Origin: Terribacillus saccharophilus
Lineage (GTDB): Bacteria > Bacillota > Bacilli > Bacillales > Amphibacillaceae
Assembly (NCBI RefSeq): GCF_002272745.1
Contig: NZ_NPBD01000001.1
Span: forward strand, 1 to 64,000
Reading direction: 5' to 3'
DNA: 64,000 nt
Shown here: positions 35,734-43,356 of the stretch, piece by piece
Layout: every line of letters starts with the position of its first letter
Position numbering within the stretch: position 1 is the stretch's first letter
The notes under the pieces: model-generated
The model's input: the letters and a program-made list of their open reading frames with translations, nothing else
Told to the model about the DNA's origin: nothing
Databases searched by the model: none
Translations under genes and position numbers: made by a program

Positions 35734-36618
35734 ATGGCGAAAACAGGAACAGATTTAGTAAAACGGGGTATGGCGGAAATGCAAAAGGGCGGCGTCATCA
35801 TGGATGTGGTGAATGCGGAGCAGGCAAAGATTGCTGAAGAGGCCGGTGCAGTAGCAGTTATGGCGCTTGAGCGTGTGCCTTCTGATATTCGGGCTGCTGG
35901 CGGCGTTGCGCGAATGGCGGATCCGACAATTACAGAAGAGGTATTGAATGCTGTTTCTATCCCAGTCATGGCTAAGGCTCGAATCGGTCATATTGTGGAA
36001 GCGCGTGTGCTGGAAGCGATGGGTGTCGATTACATAGACGAAAGTGAAGTCCTCACACCGGCAGATGAAGAGTATCATTTGAACAAAAGTGAATTCACGG
36101 TACCATTCGTGTGCGGAAGCCGCGATCTTGGCGAAGCTGCCCGCCGTATCGGGGAAGGTGCTTCTATGCTCCGGACGAAAGGAGAACCAGGAACAGGTAA
36201 TATCGTTGAAGCTGTACGTCATATGCGTAAGGTCCAGTCCCAAGTACGCAAACTAATCTCCATGGATCTGGATGAAGTGATGACATTTGCCAAAGATCTT
36301 GGTGCACCATATGATGTATTGCTTCAGATTCGTGAAGCAGGCAAGCTTCCAGTTGTAAACTTTGCTGCCGGTGGTGTGGCTACACCAGCAGATGCGGCAC
36401 TAATGATGCAGCTTGGAGCGGATGGAGTCTTCGTTGGTTCTGGTATCTTTAAATCTGATAACCCAGCGAAATTTGCAAAAGCTATCGTTGAAGCAACAAC
36501 ACATTATCAGGATTACAAGCTTATTGCGGAGCTCTCCAAAGGACTTGGCGCGCCTATGAAAGGAATCGACATCGCAAGCCTTTCTCCAGAAAACAGAATG
36601 CAAGAACGCGGCTGGTAA
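35734..36618 (+). CDS. pdxS: Pyridoxal 5'-phosphate synthase lyase subunit
   Basis: 294 residues, TIM barrel. [33 protein letters not shown] with the active Lys, [12 protein letters not shown] and [33 protein letters not shown] are those of PdxS/SNZ. It builds PLP from ribose-5-phosphate, glyceraldehyde-3-phosphate and ammonia supplied by PdxT. The frame is open for 26 codons upstream, but GGAGGAG fits ATG 35734. Adjacent pdxT completes the complex. Confidence 0.97.
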   Translation: MAKTGTDLVKRGMAEMQKGGVIMDVVNAEQAKIAEEAGAVAVMALERVPSDIRAAGGVARMADPTITEEVLNAVSIPVMAKARIGHIVEARVLEAMGVDYIDESEVLTPADEEYHLNKSEFTVPFVCGSRDLGEAARRIGEGASMLRTKGEPGTGNIVEAVRHMRKVQSQVRKLISMDLDEVMTFAKDLGAPYDVLLQIREAGKLPVVNFAAGGVATPADAALMMQLGADGVFVGSGIFKSDNPAKFAKAIVEATTHYQDYKLIAELSKGLGAPMKGIDIASLSPENRMQERGW

Positions 36619-36637
36619 GAGAAGGGAGATGTGCTCG

Positions 36638-37219
36638 ATGAAAATTGGTGTATTGGCACTTCAAGGTGCTGTGCAGGAGCATGCAAGGATAGTAGAAGCG
36701 GTCGGAGCAGAAGCTATCCTCGTCAAGCGCGTGGAGCAGCTGGCTGAATTGGATGGCCTGATTTTGCCAGGTGGAGAAAGTACAGCAATGCGCAGGCTTA
36801 TCGATCGCTATGATTTCCTGGAGCCGTTAAAAGCTTTTGGTGAAGCTGGAAAGCCAATCTTTGGTACTTGTGCAGGGATGATTCTGCTGGCAAAACGGAT
36901 TAACAATCAGGAGACGAGCCATCTTGGTTTGATGGATGTGACAGTGGAACGAAATGCTTTTGGGCGTCAGGTGGACAGCTTTGAAACAGAGCTTGAAATC
37001 AAAGGTGTAGCAGAGGATTTCCCTGCTGTATTCATCCGCGCACCGTATATTATCGAGGCGGGATCAGGTGTTGAAGTGCTTAGTGAAGATACGGGCCGGA
37101 TTGTCGCAGCAAGAGATGGACACTATTTGGCAACTGCTTTTCATCCGGAGCTCACCGCAGATACTAGGTTGATGGGATATTTCGTTGAGATGGTTAAAGA
37201 TGCTGCTGTAAAAACTTAA
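36638..37219 (+). CDS. pdxT: Pyridoxal 5'-phosphate synthase glutaminase subunit
   Basis: 193 residues, class I glutamine amidotransferase. Catalytic triad C78 in GTCAGM, H169 and E171 in [17 protein letters not shown] is the PdxT signature that binds PdxS. It releases ammonia from glutamine and channels it into PdxS. A GTG at 36629 is in frame, but GAAGGGAG supports ATG 36638. 19 bases after pdxS. Confidence 0.97.
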   Translation: MKIGVLALQGAVQEHARIVEAVGAEAILVKRVEQLAELDGLILPGGESTAMRRLIDRYDFLEPLKAFGEAGKPIFGTCAGMILLAKRINNQETSHLGLMDVTVERNAFGRQVDSFETELEIKGVAEDFPAVFIRAPYIIEAGSGVEVLSEDTGRIVAARDGHYLATAFHPELTADTRLMGYFVEMVKDAAVKT

Positions 37220-37232
37220 ATATTATTCTCAA

Positions 37233-37264
37233 TAAAAGAAGATCATTTTGTGATCTTCTTTTTA
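37233..37264 (+). terminator. Terminator after pdxST
   Basis: AAAAGAAGATCA / TGATCTTCTTTT with loop TTTTG. Confidence 0.9.
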
Positions 37265-37371
37265 TTGCGTGGTTATGTGGATTATTTTCCCTTTTTATCT
37301 CCGATTCGTATCCCTTGCAATCTATTCTGCTGTGTATTATATTTTTCCTCGTTGAATATTTGATACGTCAA

Positions 37372-37389
37372 CTAATTGTGTGCAATTAG
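37372..37389. promoter_or_regulatory. Palindrome upstream of the aldehyde dehydrogenase
   Basis: CTAATTG-TGTG-CAATTAG, seven-base perfect arms, 36 bases before the start codon; possible repressor site. Confidence 0.4.
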
Positions 37390-37424
37390 ATGAATCAGCT
37401 CTAAATTGCAAAGGAGATTTTAAA

Positions 37425-38720
37425 ATGGAGAACTATCAAGGTCTTTTAATGAAACAGCGTACTTTCTTCAGAAGCGGACAGACGAAGGATGTACAATTTC
37501 GTATAGATACACTTAATAGATTGAAAGATTTAATTCAGACGCATGAACAGAGCATACTGGACGCAGTGAAGCAGGATTTGAATAAATCTGAAATGGAAGC
37601 TAAACGAGCAGAGGTAGGTCTTGTTTTAGCCGAAATCAACTTCACTTTAGAGAATTTGGTGTCTTGGGCCGAAACGAAGGAGGTTCCTACAGCAGCTTCG
37701 CATGAAGGGGCAAAAAGCTTCATCAAGCCAGAACCTTATGGATCGGCACTCGTAATTGCACCATGGAACTATCCATTCCAGCTGGCGGTATCTCCGTTGG
37801 TAGGAGCGATTGCAGGAGGTAATACCGCTGTATTGAAACCATCTGAATTGACGCCGAAAACGTCAGCGATACTCTCAACAATTATCAATGATAACTTCCC
37901 GGAAGAATATCTGAGTGTTGTTGAAGGGGAAGTAGAAACAAGTACTGCACTGCTCAAGGAAGACTTTGACTACATCTTCTTCACAGGCAGCACCGGTGTT
38001 GGTAAAATCGTGGCAGAAGCTGCAGCTAAGCATTTGACGCCTATGACCCTGGAGCTTGGTGGTAAAAGCCCAACAATTGTTCATGCAGATGCGAATCTGG
38101 ATGAAGCTGCTCAGCGAATCGCACGCGGGAAATTCGCCAATGCTGGACAGACATGTGTTGCGCCGGATTATCTTCTTGTTCATAGCAGTGTGAAAGAAAC
38201 ACTGTTGGAAAAACTGAAAGATGTCATTACTGCAACATACGGTGACAACGTCGTCCAAAATCCAAACTTCGGACATGTGGTTAGTGAAAGACATTTTGAC
38301 CGTCTTGCAGGCTTCCTGAACAACGGAACAATTGCAGCAGGCGGACAATTCGACCGTTCCCAGCTTATTATTGAGCCGACAATTCTTGATTCTATTTCAT
38401 GGGATGATCCGATTATGCAGGATGAAATCTTTGGACCGATTTTACCGGTTATCACATATGATGATTCAGCTGACATCATCGATCGTATTGTGAAACGACC
38501 AAAACCACTTGCACTTTACCTGTTCTCTGAAGATGAAAACTTCCAGGATGAAATCTTAAACAGTATTTCATTCGGCGGTGGCGCAATCAACGATACGATT
38601 AGCCACATGACTTCCCACTACCTTCCATTCGGAGGAGTTGGTGCAAGCGGTATGGGAGCATATCACGGTAAAGCAAGCTTTGATACTTTTTCTCATTACA
38701 AGAGTATCTTGAAGCGTTGA
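37425..38720 (+). CDS. Aldehyde dehydrogenase (YwdH/ALDH3-like)
   Basis: 431 residues, shorter than usual ALDHs because it lacks a long C-terminus, as in class 3 and YwdH. APWNYPFQLAVSPLVGAIAGGN, FFTGSTGVGK for NAD(P), ELGGKSP with the general base Glu, and GQTCVAPD with the catalytic Cys are all visible. It oxidises medium or long-chain aldehydes to acids. ATG 37425 follows AAAGGAG; the frame is open for 15 codons upstream. Stands alone between strong terminators. Confidence 0.92.
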   Translation: MENYQGLLMKQRTFFRSGQTKDVQFRIDTLNRLKDLIQTHEQSILDAVKQDLNKSEMEAKRAEVGLVLAEINFTLENLVSWAETKEVPTAASHEGAKSFIKPEPYGSALVIAPWNYPFQLAVSPLVGAIAGGNTAVLKPSELTPKTSAILSTIINDNFPEEYLSVVEGEVETSTALLKEDFDYIFFTGSTGVGKIVAEAAAKHLTPMTLELGGKSPTIVHADANLDEAAQRIARGKFANAGQTCVAPDYLLVHSSVKETLLEKLKDVITATYGDNVVQNPNFGHVVSERHFDRLAGFLNNGTIAAGGQFDRSQLIIEPTILDSISWDDPIMQDEIFGPILPVITYDDSADIIDRIVKRPKPLALYLFSEDENFQDEILNSISFGGGAINDTISHMTSHYLPFGGVGASGMGAYHGKASFDTFSHYKSILKR

Positions 38721-38726
38721 AGTAAA

Positions 38727-38782
38727 TAATCAAGAAAAGAGGAGTCAGTCTGATAAGACTGACTCCTCTTTTCTTGATTAAT
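38727..38782. terminator. Long bidirectional terminator
   Basis: ATTAATCAAG-type arms: AATCAAGAAAAGAGGAGTCAGTC pairs with its complement at 38757-38780 around loop TGATAA. It directly abuts the truncated zinc-ribbon frame. Confidence 0.9.
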
Positions 38783-38824
38783 ATGAAGTGTGGCGGAACA
38801 GAGGTTGATCAAAAGGAGGTTGCT

Positions 38825-38968
38825 ATGACAGGAACTGGTCTATCGAAATTATTTGATGTACAGCACAATCAATTTCTAGTGATTTCGTGTACACAATGCG
38901 GTTATTCGGAATTTTATAATAAGCAATCTTCAGAAGCTAGTAATATTTTGGATCTATTTCTTGGTTAA
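38825..38968 (+). CDS. Zinc-ribbon nucleic-acid-binding-like protein, 5'-truncated
   Basis: The frame can be read from ATG 38783 as MKCGGTEVDQKEVAMTGTGL and on through LFDVQHNQF, SCTQCGYSEFYN and NILDLFLG, as in small Bacillus zinc-ribbon proteins (COG3478-like). Those carry two CxxC knuckles; here the first Cys of the first knuckle and the usual N-terminus are missing because the upstream terminator occupies that place, and no ribosome site precedes 38783. By contrast AAAAGGAGG at 38811-38819 sits five bases before ATG 38825, giving a 47-residue product with a single CxxC. It may be a remnant or a minimal form. Confidence 0.55.
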   Translation: MTGTGLSKLFDVQHNQFLVISCTQCGYSEFYNKQSSEASNILDLFLG

Positions 38969-38996
38969 AAGCTATCCGAATAGGATAGCTTTTTTT
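38967..38996 (+). terminator. Terminator after the zinc-ribbon gene
   Basis: AAAAGCTATCC / GGATAGCTTTT with loop GAATA-like bases and a T run; could serve the convergent MocR gene too. Confidence 0.88.
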
Positions 38997-39040
38997 AGAA
39001 CCAAAAAAGTGTACAAGGAGTTAAGCTGCTTCCTTTGCTT

Positions 39041-40501
39041 TCAAAAGGTAGGCGAAGAGGAGCTTGCTGGCTGCATTGCCTGCATAATTTCGCATAAAAT
39101 CGTGACGCCTTCCCGTAATAGCTTTTCATTTGCATAGGAGTAGCTGAGCCGGAATGTACTATGCTCATTCTCAATGGCAAAACAAGCTGAGCCTGTCAGG
39201 AAGGAGACGTGGCGCTTGTTCGCTTCATATAAAAGGACATTACTGTCCAGCCAAGCGGGCAGCTGAATCCAGACATTCAAGCCACCCTTTGGAATATGCC
39301 AAGTAACGCCTGAGGGTGCCTGCTCTGACAGTACTGCCAGCACGGTATCCCGGCGACTCTTCAGTGCAGCCCGCAGTCGTTTTAAATGCTGCTCCATCTT
39401 GGTAGAATCTACTAACGGAAGAATTACCTTCTGCGGCAGGAGCGGGCTGCCCAAGTCCATGTTCGCTTTTGCTGCATACAGCCGTTTAAAGATAGAACCT
39501 GAAGCAGCAATTAGCCCAATTCGGCATCCTGGTGCAATTGTTTTGCTTAAGCCTTTTAGATAAATTACATGTCCTGTTTTATCCATACTTTTGATCGGAA
39601 GCGGGGGCTTGCGGTCAAAATAGATATCGCTGAATGGATCATCCTCCATAACAAGGCAATGGTGGCTTTCAGCGATATCGAGCAGCACTTTACGACGCTG
39701 CAGCGGCATGATAGTTCCGGTCGGATTATGGAATGTTGGCGTTGTATAAATCAGTTTTGGTTTATGTTTCTCACATAAGCTATGCAGCATATCCACTCGC
39801 ATGCCATCCTCATCAACCGGAACTGTAAGGATTGTTGCGCCACGGCTGCGGAAGACATCAATGGCACCTGGATAAGTTGGTGCCTCCATGATAACAACAT
39901 CACCAGGACCGATAAACGTACGAGCGACAAGGTCGATACCTTGTTGTGATCCGCTTGTAATAAGCAAATTTTCTGGTGTGGTAATAATTTTGGATTTCTT
40001 CATGTTTTGGACCATTTTCTCCCGTAATGCCAAATCTCCTTGAATGCCGCCGTACTGCGAAAGAATACGAGGATTTTGCATGAATACTTGTGCAATCAAT
40101 TGATCCATATATTGATTCGGGAATAATGCCGGATCTATCATAGAGGAGGAGAAATGGTAACTCGCATCCGAATCCTGAAAACGAGCATATTGGGAACGAT
40201 GCAAATAATCGGGAATGCTCAGCTGCCAATCAAAATCCTGCCCTGATTTACTTGGTTCTGATTGCTGATGCGTTTTCACATACGTACCTTTACCCTTGCT
40301 CAATTCCAGAAATCCATCTTCTTCGAGCTGTTTGTACGCTTTCATCACAGTGACGAGACTAACCTCGATATCCTTTGCAAGCTGTCTGACTGTCGGCAGC
40401 TTCGTACCGCCTGTTAGTAAGCCAGAGCGAATTTTATCGACGAAAGAAACATAGATTTGCTTGGAAAGCGGAATAGCTTCATTTTTATTGATTGTAATCA
40501 T
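39041..40501 (-). CDS. MocR/GabR-type PLP-dependent transcriptional regulator
   Basis: 486 residues: N-terminal GntR winged helix (residues 1-75, KLPTVRQLAKDIEVSLVTVMKAYKQLEEDGFL) fused to a fold-type I aminotransferase domain. The PLP Lys is in YLKGLSKTIAPGCRIG; TSGSQQGIDL, TPTFHNPTG and the C-terminal FRLSYS complete the cofactor site. Relatives sense PLP or amino-acid adducts; one group (PdxR) activates pdxST. Here pdxST is 2.4 kb away and both promoters carry TGTTATA repeats, so PdxR-like function is possible but unproven. No clear AGGAGG before the ATG at 40501 (AGGAGC). It is divergent from the gene at 40603. Confidence 0.88.
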   Translation of the reverse strand: MITINKNEAIPLSKQIYVSFVDKIRSGLLTGGTKLPTVRQLAKDIEVSLVTVMKAYKQLEEDGFLELSKGKGTYVKTHQQSEPSKSGQDFDWQLSIPDYLHRSQYARFQDSDASYHFSSSMIDPALFPNQYMDQLIAQVFMQNPRILSQYGGIQGDLALREKMVQNMKKSKIITTPENLLITSGSQQGIDLVARTFIGPGDVVIMEAPTYPGAIDVFRSRGATILTVPVDEDGMRVDMLHSLCEKHKPKLIYTTPTFHNPTGTIMPLQRRKVLLDIAESHHCLVMEDDPFSDIYFDRKPPLPIKSMDKTGHVIYLKGLSKTIAPGCRIGLIAASGSIFKRLYAAKANMDLGSPLLPQKVILPLVDSTKMEQHLKRLRAALKSRRDTVLAVLSEQAPSGVTWHIPKGGLNVWIQLPAWLDSNVLLYEANKRHVSFLTGSACFAIENEHSTFRLSYSYANEKLLREGVTILCEIMQAMQPASSSSPTF

Positions 40502-40517
40502 CTAAACTGCTCCTATG

Positions 40518-40551
40518 TGTTATAGCTTGTTATAGTGTGCTGTTAGTATAG
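40518..40551. promoter_or_regulatory. TGTTATAG direct repeats in the MocR upstream region
   Basis: TGTTATAG at 40518-40525 and 40528-40535, one helical turn apart, with a degenerate third copy TGTTAGTATAG at 40541-40551. Probable autoregulatory sites; compare with 35637-35664. Confidence 0.5.
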
Positions 40552-40602
40552 CATGTTTCCAGTATACTAGGTGATAGATGAAATAGGGGGAAGGAAAATG
40601 AC

Positions 40603-41133
40603 ATGACGGTAAAACACTATCTTGTTGCTAATAAAAGACTCAAGCAAGGTAAATATGGAAGCAAGCCATTGTGGATTCGGTTTCCTGCTGAAGAAATAGA
40701 TGATAATGAGTTGAGAAAAGTCTATTTTAGACAGATGCATGAGTGGAAGGGACAGAAATACTGGCTAATATACAAGACGAAAGATGATTATCTCGGTATT
40801 GCGATAGAGCGCCGAAAGGATCTTATCTTATCGCATGTTACTAATAAGTTTGTGTATGAATTGGACTGTCCAGATGAAAGGCTTGCTTATGAAGCTCTTT
40901 TTCGATTTGCAGAAGAGCAGCTATGGTTTGGGGAGAAGATAGAGTTGTACACTTGCTATGATGGTGAAGAAGATGCTGCCCGACTTACATCGTGTGATAC
41001 TGTTATTCATTTGGATGCTGGTCTGTACATATCTGGAGGAGCGTCTTTTCCGATCAGCAAGGAAGATCAGATAGCGGATCTGGCTCGGAAATTTAGATGG
41101 TGTGATCGTCAGTATGTTGAGATACAGCGTTGA
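40603..41133 (+). CDS. Hypothetical protein
   Basis: 176 residues, soluble, mixed alpha/beta composition, rich in Lys, Arg, Asp and Tyr, no signal peptide or membrane segment and no motif I can name. It has two cysteines near the end of the middle part (YTCYDGEED, SCDTVIH). ATG 40603 follows GGGGGAAGGAA; an ATG at 40598 hits a stop at once. It is transcribed divergently from the MocR regulator, so it may be under its control. Function unknown. Confidence 0.65.
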   Translation: MTVKHYLVANKRLKQGKYGSKPLWIRFPAEEIDDNELRKVYFRQMHEWKGQKYWLIYKTKDDYLGIAIERRKDLILSHVTNKFVYELDCPDERLAYEALFRFAEEQLWFGEKIELYTCYDGEEDAARLTSCDTVIHLDAGLYISGGASFPISKEDQIADLARKFRWCDRQYVEIQR

Positions 41134-41140
41134 TAAAGAA

Positions 41141-41434
41141 TCACTTTTCATTTAGAATTGCATGCACTGTACTCAGACTCATTAAATGTTCGGCTATTGC
41201 TGTTATAGCCTGAGCTTCATCTGTCCCGTCTGCTTTCACTATAAAGGAACTGTGTGTACAAATGCCAAGGTTCATAACCTGCATGATGCATTCAGGAGCG
41301 TTCTTCAGATCAACGGATTTTCCTCTATACAAGATATTTATATTGGATGAGAAACTTCCGGCAATGCTAACCAATCCGGCTGCATACCGCGCAAATCCTG
41401 TTTCGATTGTGACATAAAAGGTTTTTTCAATCAT
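41141..41434 (-). CDS. HPr-like protein lacking both phosphorylation sites
   Basis: 97 residues with the HPr order: IEKTFYVTIETG, SIAGSFSSNINILYRGKSVDLK, then IMQVMNLGI and ADGTDEAQAITAIAEHL. In HPr the first motif is GIHARPA with the phospho-His15; here it reads GFARYAA, one residue short with no His. The Ser46 loop KSIMGVMSLGI becomes KNAPECIMQVMNLGI, with an insertion of four residues and no Ser. It therefore cannot be a normal phosphocarrier. ATG 41434 with AGGAGT is preferred to TTG 41440. Its stop is close to the convergent hypothetical gene at 41133. Confidence 0.75.
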   Translation of the reverse strand: MIEKTFYVTIETGFARYAAGLVSIAGSFSSNINILYRGKSVDLKNAPECIMQVMNLGICTHSSFIVKADGTDEAQAITAIAEHLMSLSTVHAILNEK

Positions 41435-41612
41435 CTTCAATGACTCCTATAGATATAAAATGGTAATCTTATCTGTTTTATTATGCAGTGAATTGGCATA
41501 GGAGCGTTATCCCTTTCGTATCATATACTTGCCTAATCATGTCACTAGTCCCATGAAGGAAAAGAATTGATTTATACTATTGCTAAGATGAAGTGGGGAA
41601 GGAGGAGGTTTG

Positions 41613-42530
41613 ATGACGGATGCTACGTCAGAAAAGAAATCAACACTCGCTGAATTGATCAATAAATTTGCCCTAAGAGAGGGAATTGGCGAAACTAATA
41701 TCCCATCGTTATTTTTCATCCACCATACGAGTACCTACGGACCGGTACACAGAGTCTATAAACCTTCTGTCTGCATTATCGTACAAGGTGAGAAGGAGAT
41801 TCTTTTAGGTCAGGAGCGCTTTCTTTATGGTCCGAATCATTATCTGGTGGCATCAGTAGATCTGCCTGTATCTGGACAAATTCTTGAAGCCTCTGGTTCT
41901 GCTCCTTATTTGGCTATGAAACTGGAATTTACTCCAGCTGAAATAATGGAGGTAATAGAGGAGGCTGCTATACAGTTCGTTTCTGGAGATGATTCAAAAC
42001 GAGGTATGTATGTGAATGAAATTGAAGCGCCAATATTGGATGTGGCTGTCCGATTAACTAGTTTGCTGGAGAAGCCAGAGGATATCTCTGTGCTTGCTCC
42101 GTTAATTAAGAAAGAGATACTTTATCGTGTACTGCAAGGAAAACACGGTAGTGCTTTGGCGCAAATGGCTGTACAAGGCAGTTACACTCAGCGCATCCGT
42201 TATGTGATCGACCATATAAAAAATCACTATGATCACTCCTTCCGAATAGAGGAGCTTGCTGAAATAGCAGGAATGAGTGTTTCATCACTTCACCGGCATT
42301 TCAAGGAAGTTACCGCTATGAGCCCGATCCAGTTCCAGAAGCAAATAAGGCTTCAGGAAGCGCGACAGCTTTTGTTATATGAAGATGCAGATACTACAGA
42401 TGCGGCATTGCAGGTAGGATATGAAAGTGTCTCGCAATTCAGCAGGGAGTATGCAAGGATGTATGGTTTCCCTCCGCGCACGGATGTCAATCGCCTAAAA
42501 GAGGATTGGATGGAATCAGTCGAAGAGTAA
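41613..42530 (+). CDS. AraC family transcriptional regulator with AraC_N (cupin) domain
   Basis: 305 residues. The first half (IPSLFFIHHTSTYGPVHRVYKPSVCIIVQGEKEILLG) is the cupin-like AraC_N domain often seen beside oxidoreductases; the C-terminal double helix-turn-helix spans about residues 205-295 (FRIEELAEIAGMSVSSLHRHFKEV, DAALQVGYESVSQFSREYARMYG). GGAGGAGG lies just before ATG 41613. It probably regulates an alcohol- or aldehyde-related gene elsewhere; no obvious target is divergent here. Confidence 0.88.
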   Translation: MTDATSEKKSTLAELINKFALREGIGETNIPSLFFIHHTSTYGPVHRVYKPSVCIIVQGEKEILLGQERFLYGPNHYLVASVDLPVSGQILEASGSAPYLAMKLEFTPAEIMEVIEEAAIQFVSGDDSKRGMYVNEIEAPILDVAVRLTSLLEKPEDISVLAPLIKKEILYRVLQGKHGSALAQMAVQGSYTQRIRYVIDHIKNHYDHSFRIEELAEIAGMSVSSLHRHFKEVTAMSPIQFQKQIRLQEARQLLLYEDADTTDAALQVGYESVSQFSREYARMYGFPPRTDVNRLKEDWMESVEE

Positions 42531-42554
42531 GATTGTTGATATAATTTATATATT

Positions 42555-42589
42555 AAAAAAGAGAAAGGCTGCTGCCCTTCTCTTTTTTT
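42555..42589. terminator. Bidirectional terminator between AraC and TetR genes
   Basis: AAAAAAGAGAAAGGC / GCCCTTCTCTTTTT with loop TGCT. Confidence 0.85.
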
Positions 42590-43131
42590 CATTGCTTAAG
42601 TGCTGAACTTGGGAGCACCTCTGTTATCATTGCCGCAACGGACTGAGGGGACTCTTGCAAGTCATTCTTGAACCAATGGGTGATGATGCTGAACATGCCG
42701 CCTGCTATAAATAACACCTCTGCTTGGTTTAGCTTTTTGCTGAAGACTGTATCTGCTTGCGAAAGGCGACTAATTGCGTGAACAAAATAATCAAGCACCA
42801 CACCGTGTGTATTAGCGTTAATCTGGCGTTGCAACGATGTAGGGCTGGCAGCTATCCCTGCTATTATGTCTGCAAGTACATCTTGTATATTGTCTTGAGG
42901 GTTTATGTTAGAAAGCTGCTCGATAGCGCTTTTTATGCCTACTTCTACAGATGCATTCAACACATCATAAATTGTGTGATAGTACTTGTAAAAAGTAACT
43001 CTTGCTACTCCTGCTTTCTTACAAATCTCCGTTATCGTGATATCTTCCAGATGGTTTTCTTCCAGTAATTGATCTAAAGCTTCCATTATATATTGCTGGG
43101 AATACAAACTATCCTGTCTCGATTTCCTCAA
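42589..43131 (-). CDS. TetR family transcriptional regulator, divergent to the MMPL exporter
   Basis: 180 residues. N-terminal TetR helix-turn-helix (EDITITEICKKAGVARVTFYKYYHTIYDVLN, near residues 30-58); the C-terminal ligand domain resembles TetR_C_7/DhaS-like proteins. TTG start at 43131 with GAGGGGAAG upstream. It shares a 150-base region with the MMPL gene, in which an 18-base dyad (43211-43228) is the likely operator, so it probably represses the exporter. Confidence 0.87.
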   Translation of the reverse strand: MRKSRQDSLYSQQYIMEALDQLLEENHLEDITITEICKKAGVARVTFYKYYHTIYDVLNASVEVGIKSAIEQLSNINPQDNIQDVLADIIAGIAASPTSLQRQINANTHGVVLDYFVHAISRLSQADTVFSKKLNQAEVLFIAGGMFSIITHWFKNDLQESPQSVAAMITEVLPSSALKQ

Positions 43132-43210
43132 AAGCTAACACTTCCCCTCGTTCTGTTCGTTTTATGCTCAAAATATCACATTATTATTGAAAGATATTGA
43201 TACGTTAGTA

Positions 43211-43228
43211 TACTTACAAATGTAAGTA
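43211..43228. promoter_or_regulatory. TetR-type operator candidate
   Basis: TACTTACA-AA-TGTAAGTA, eight-base perfect arms, additionally flanked by direct copies of ACGTTAG (43202-43208 and 43232-43238). Confidence 0.65.
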
Positions 43229-43356
43229 CAAACGTTAGCTTTAATGGTGATGCAAGTTTATCCGAATGTGAAAACAGAGTCAATATGCACTGTGATTTCA
43301 GCATCCTTACTACTAAACACGATTGTGCGCAATTCATTAAATTGGGGGAGATTAAA

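Noticed and set aside
35448..35969. 173-codon minus-strand frame opposite the start of pdxS
   Set aside because: Low-complexity Ala/Ser/Thr reading typical of an antisense frame; no ribosome site.
41141..41434. Considered as the Crh protein
   Set aside because: Crh keeps Ser46 and the surrounding loop; this protein has neither.
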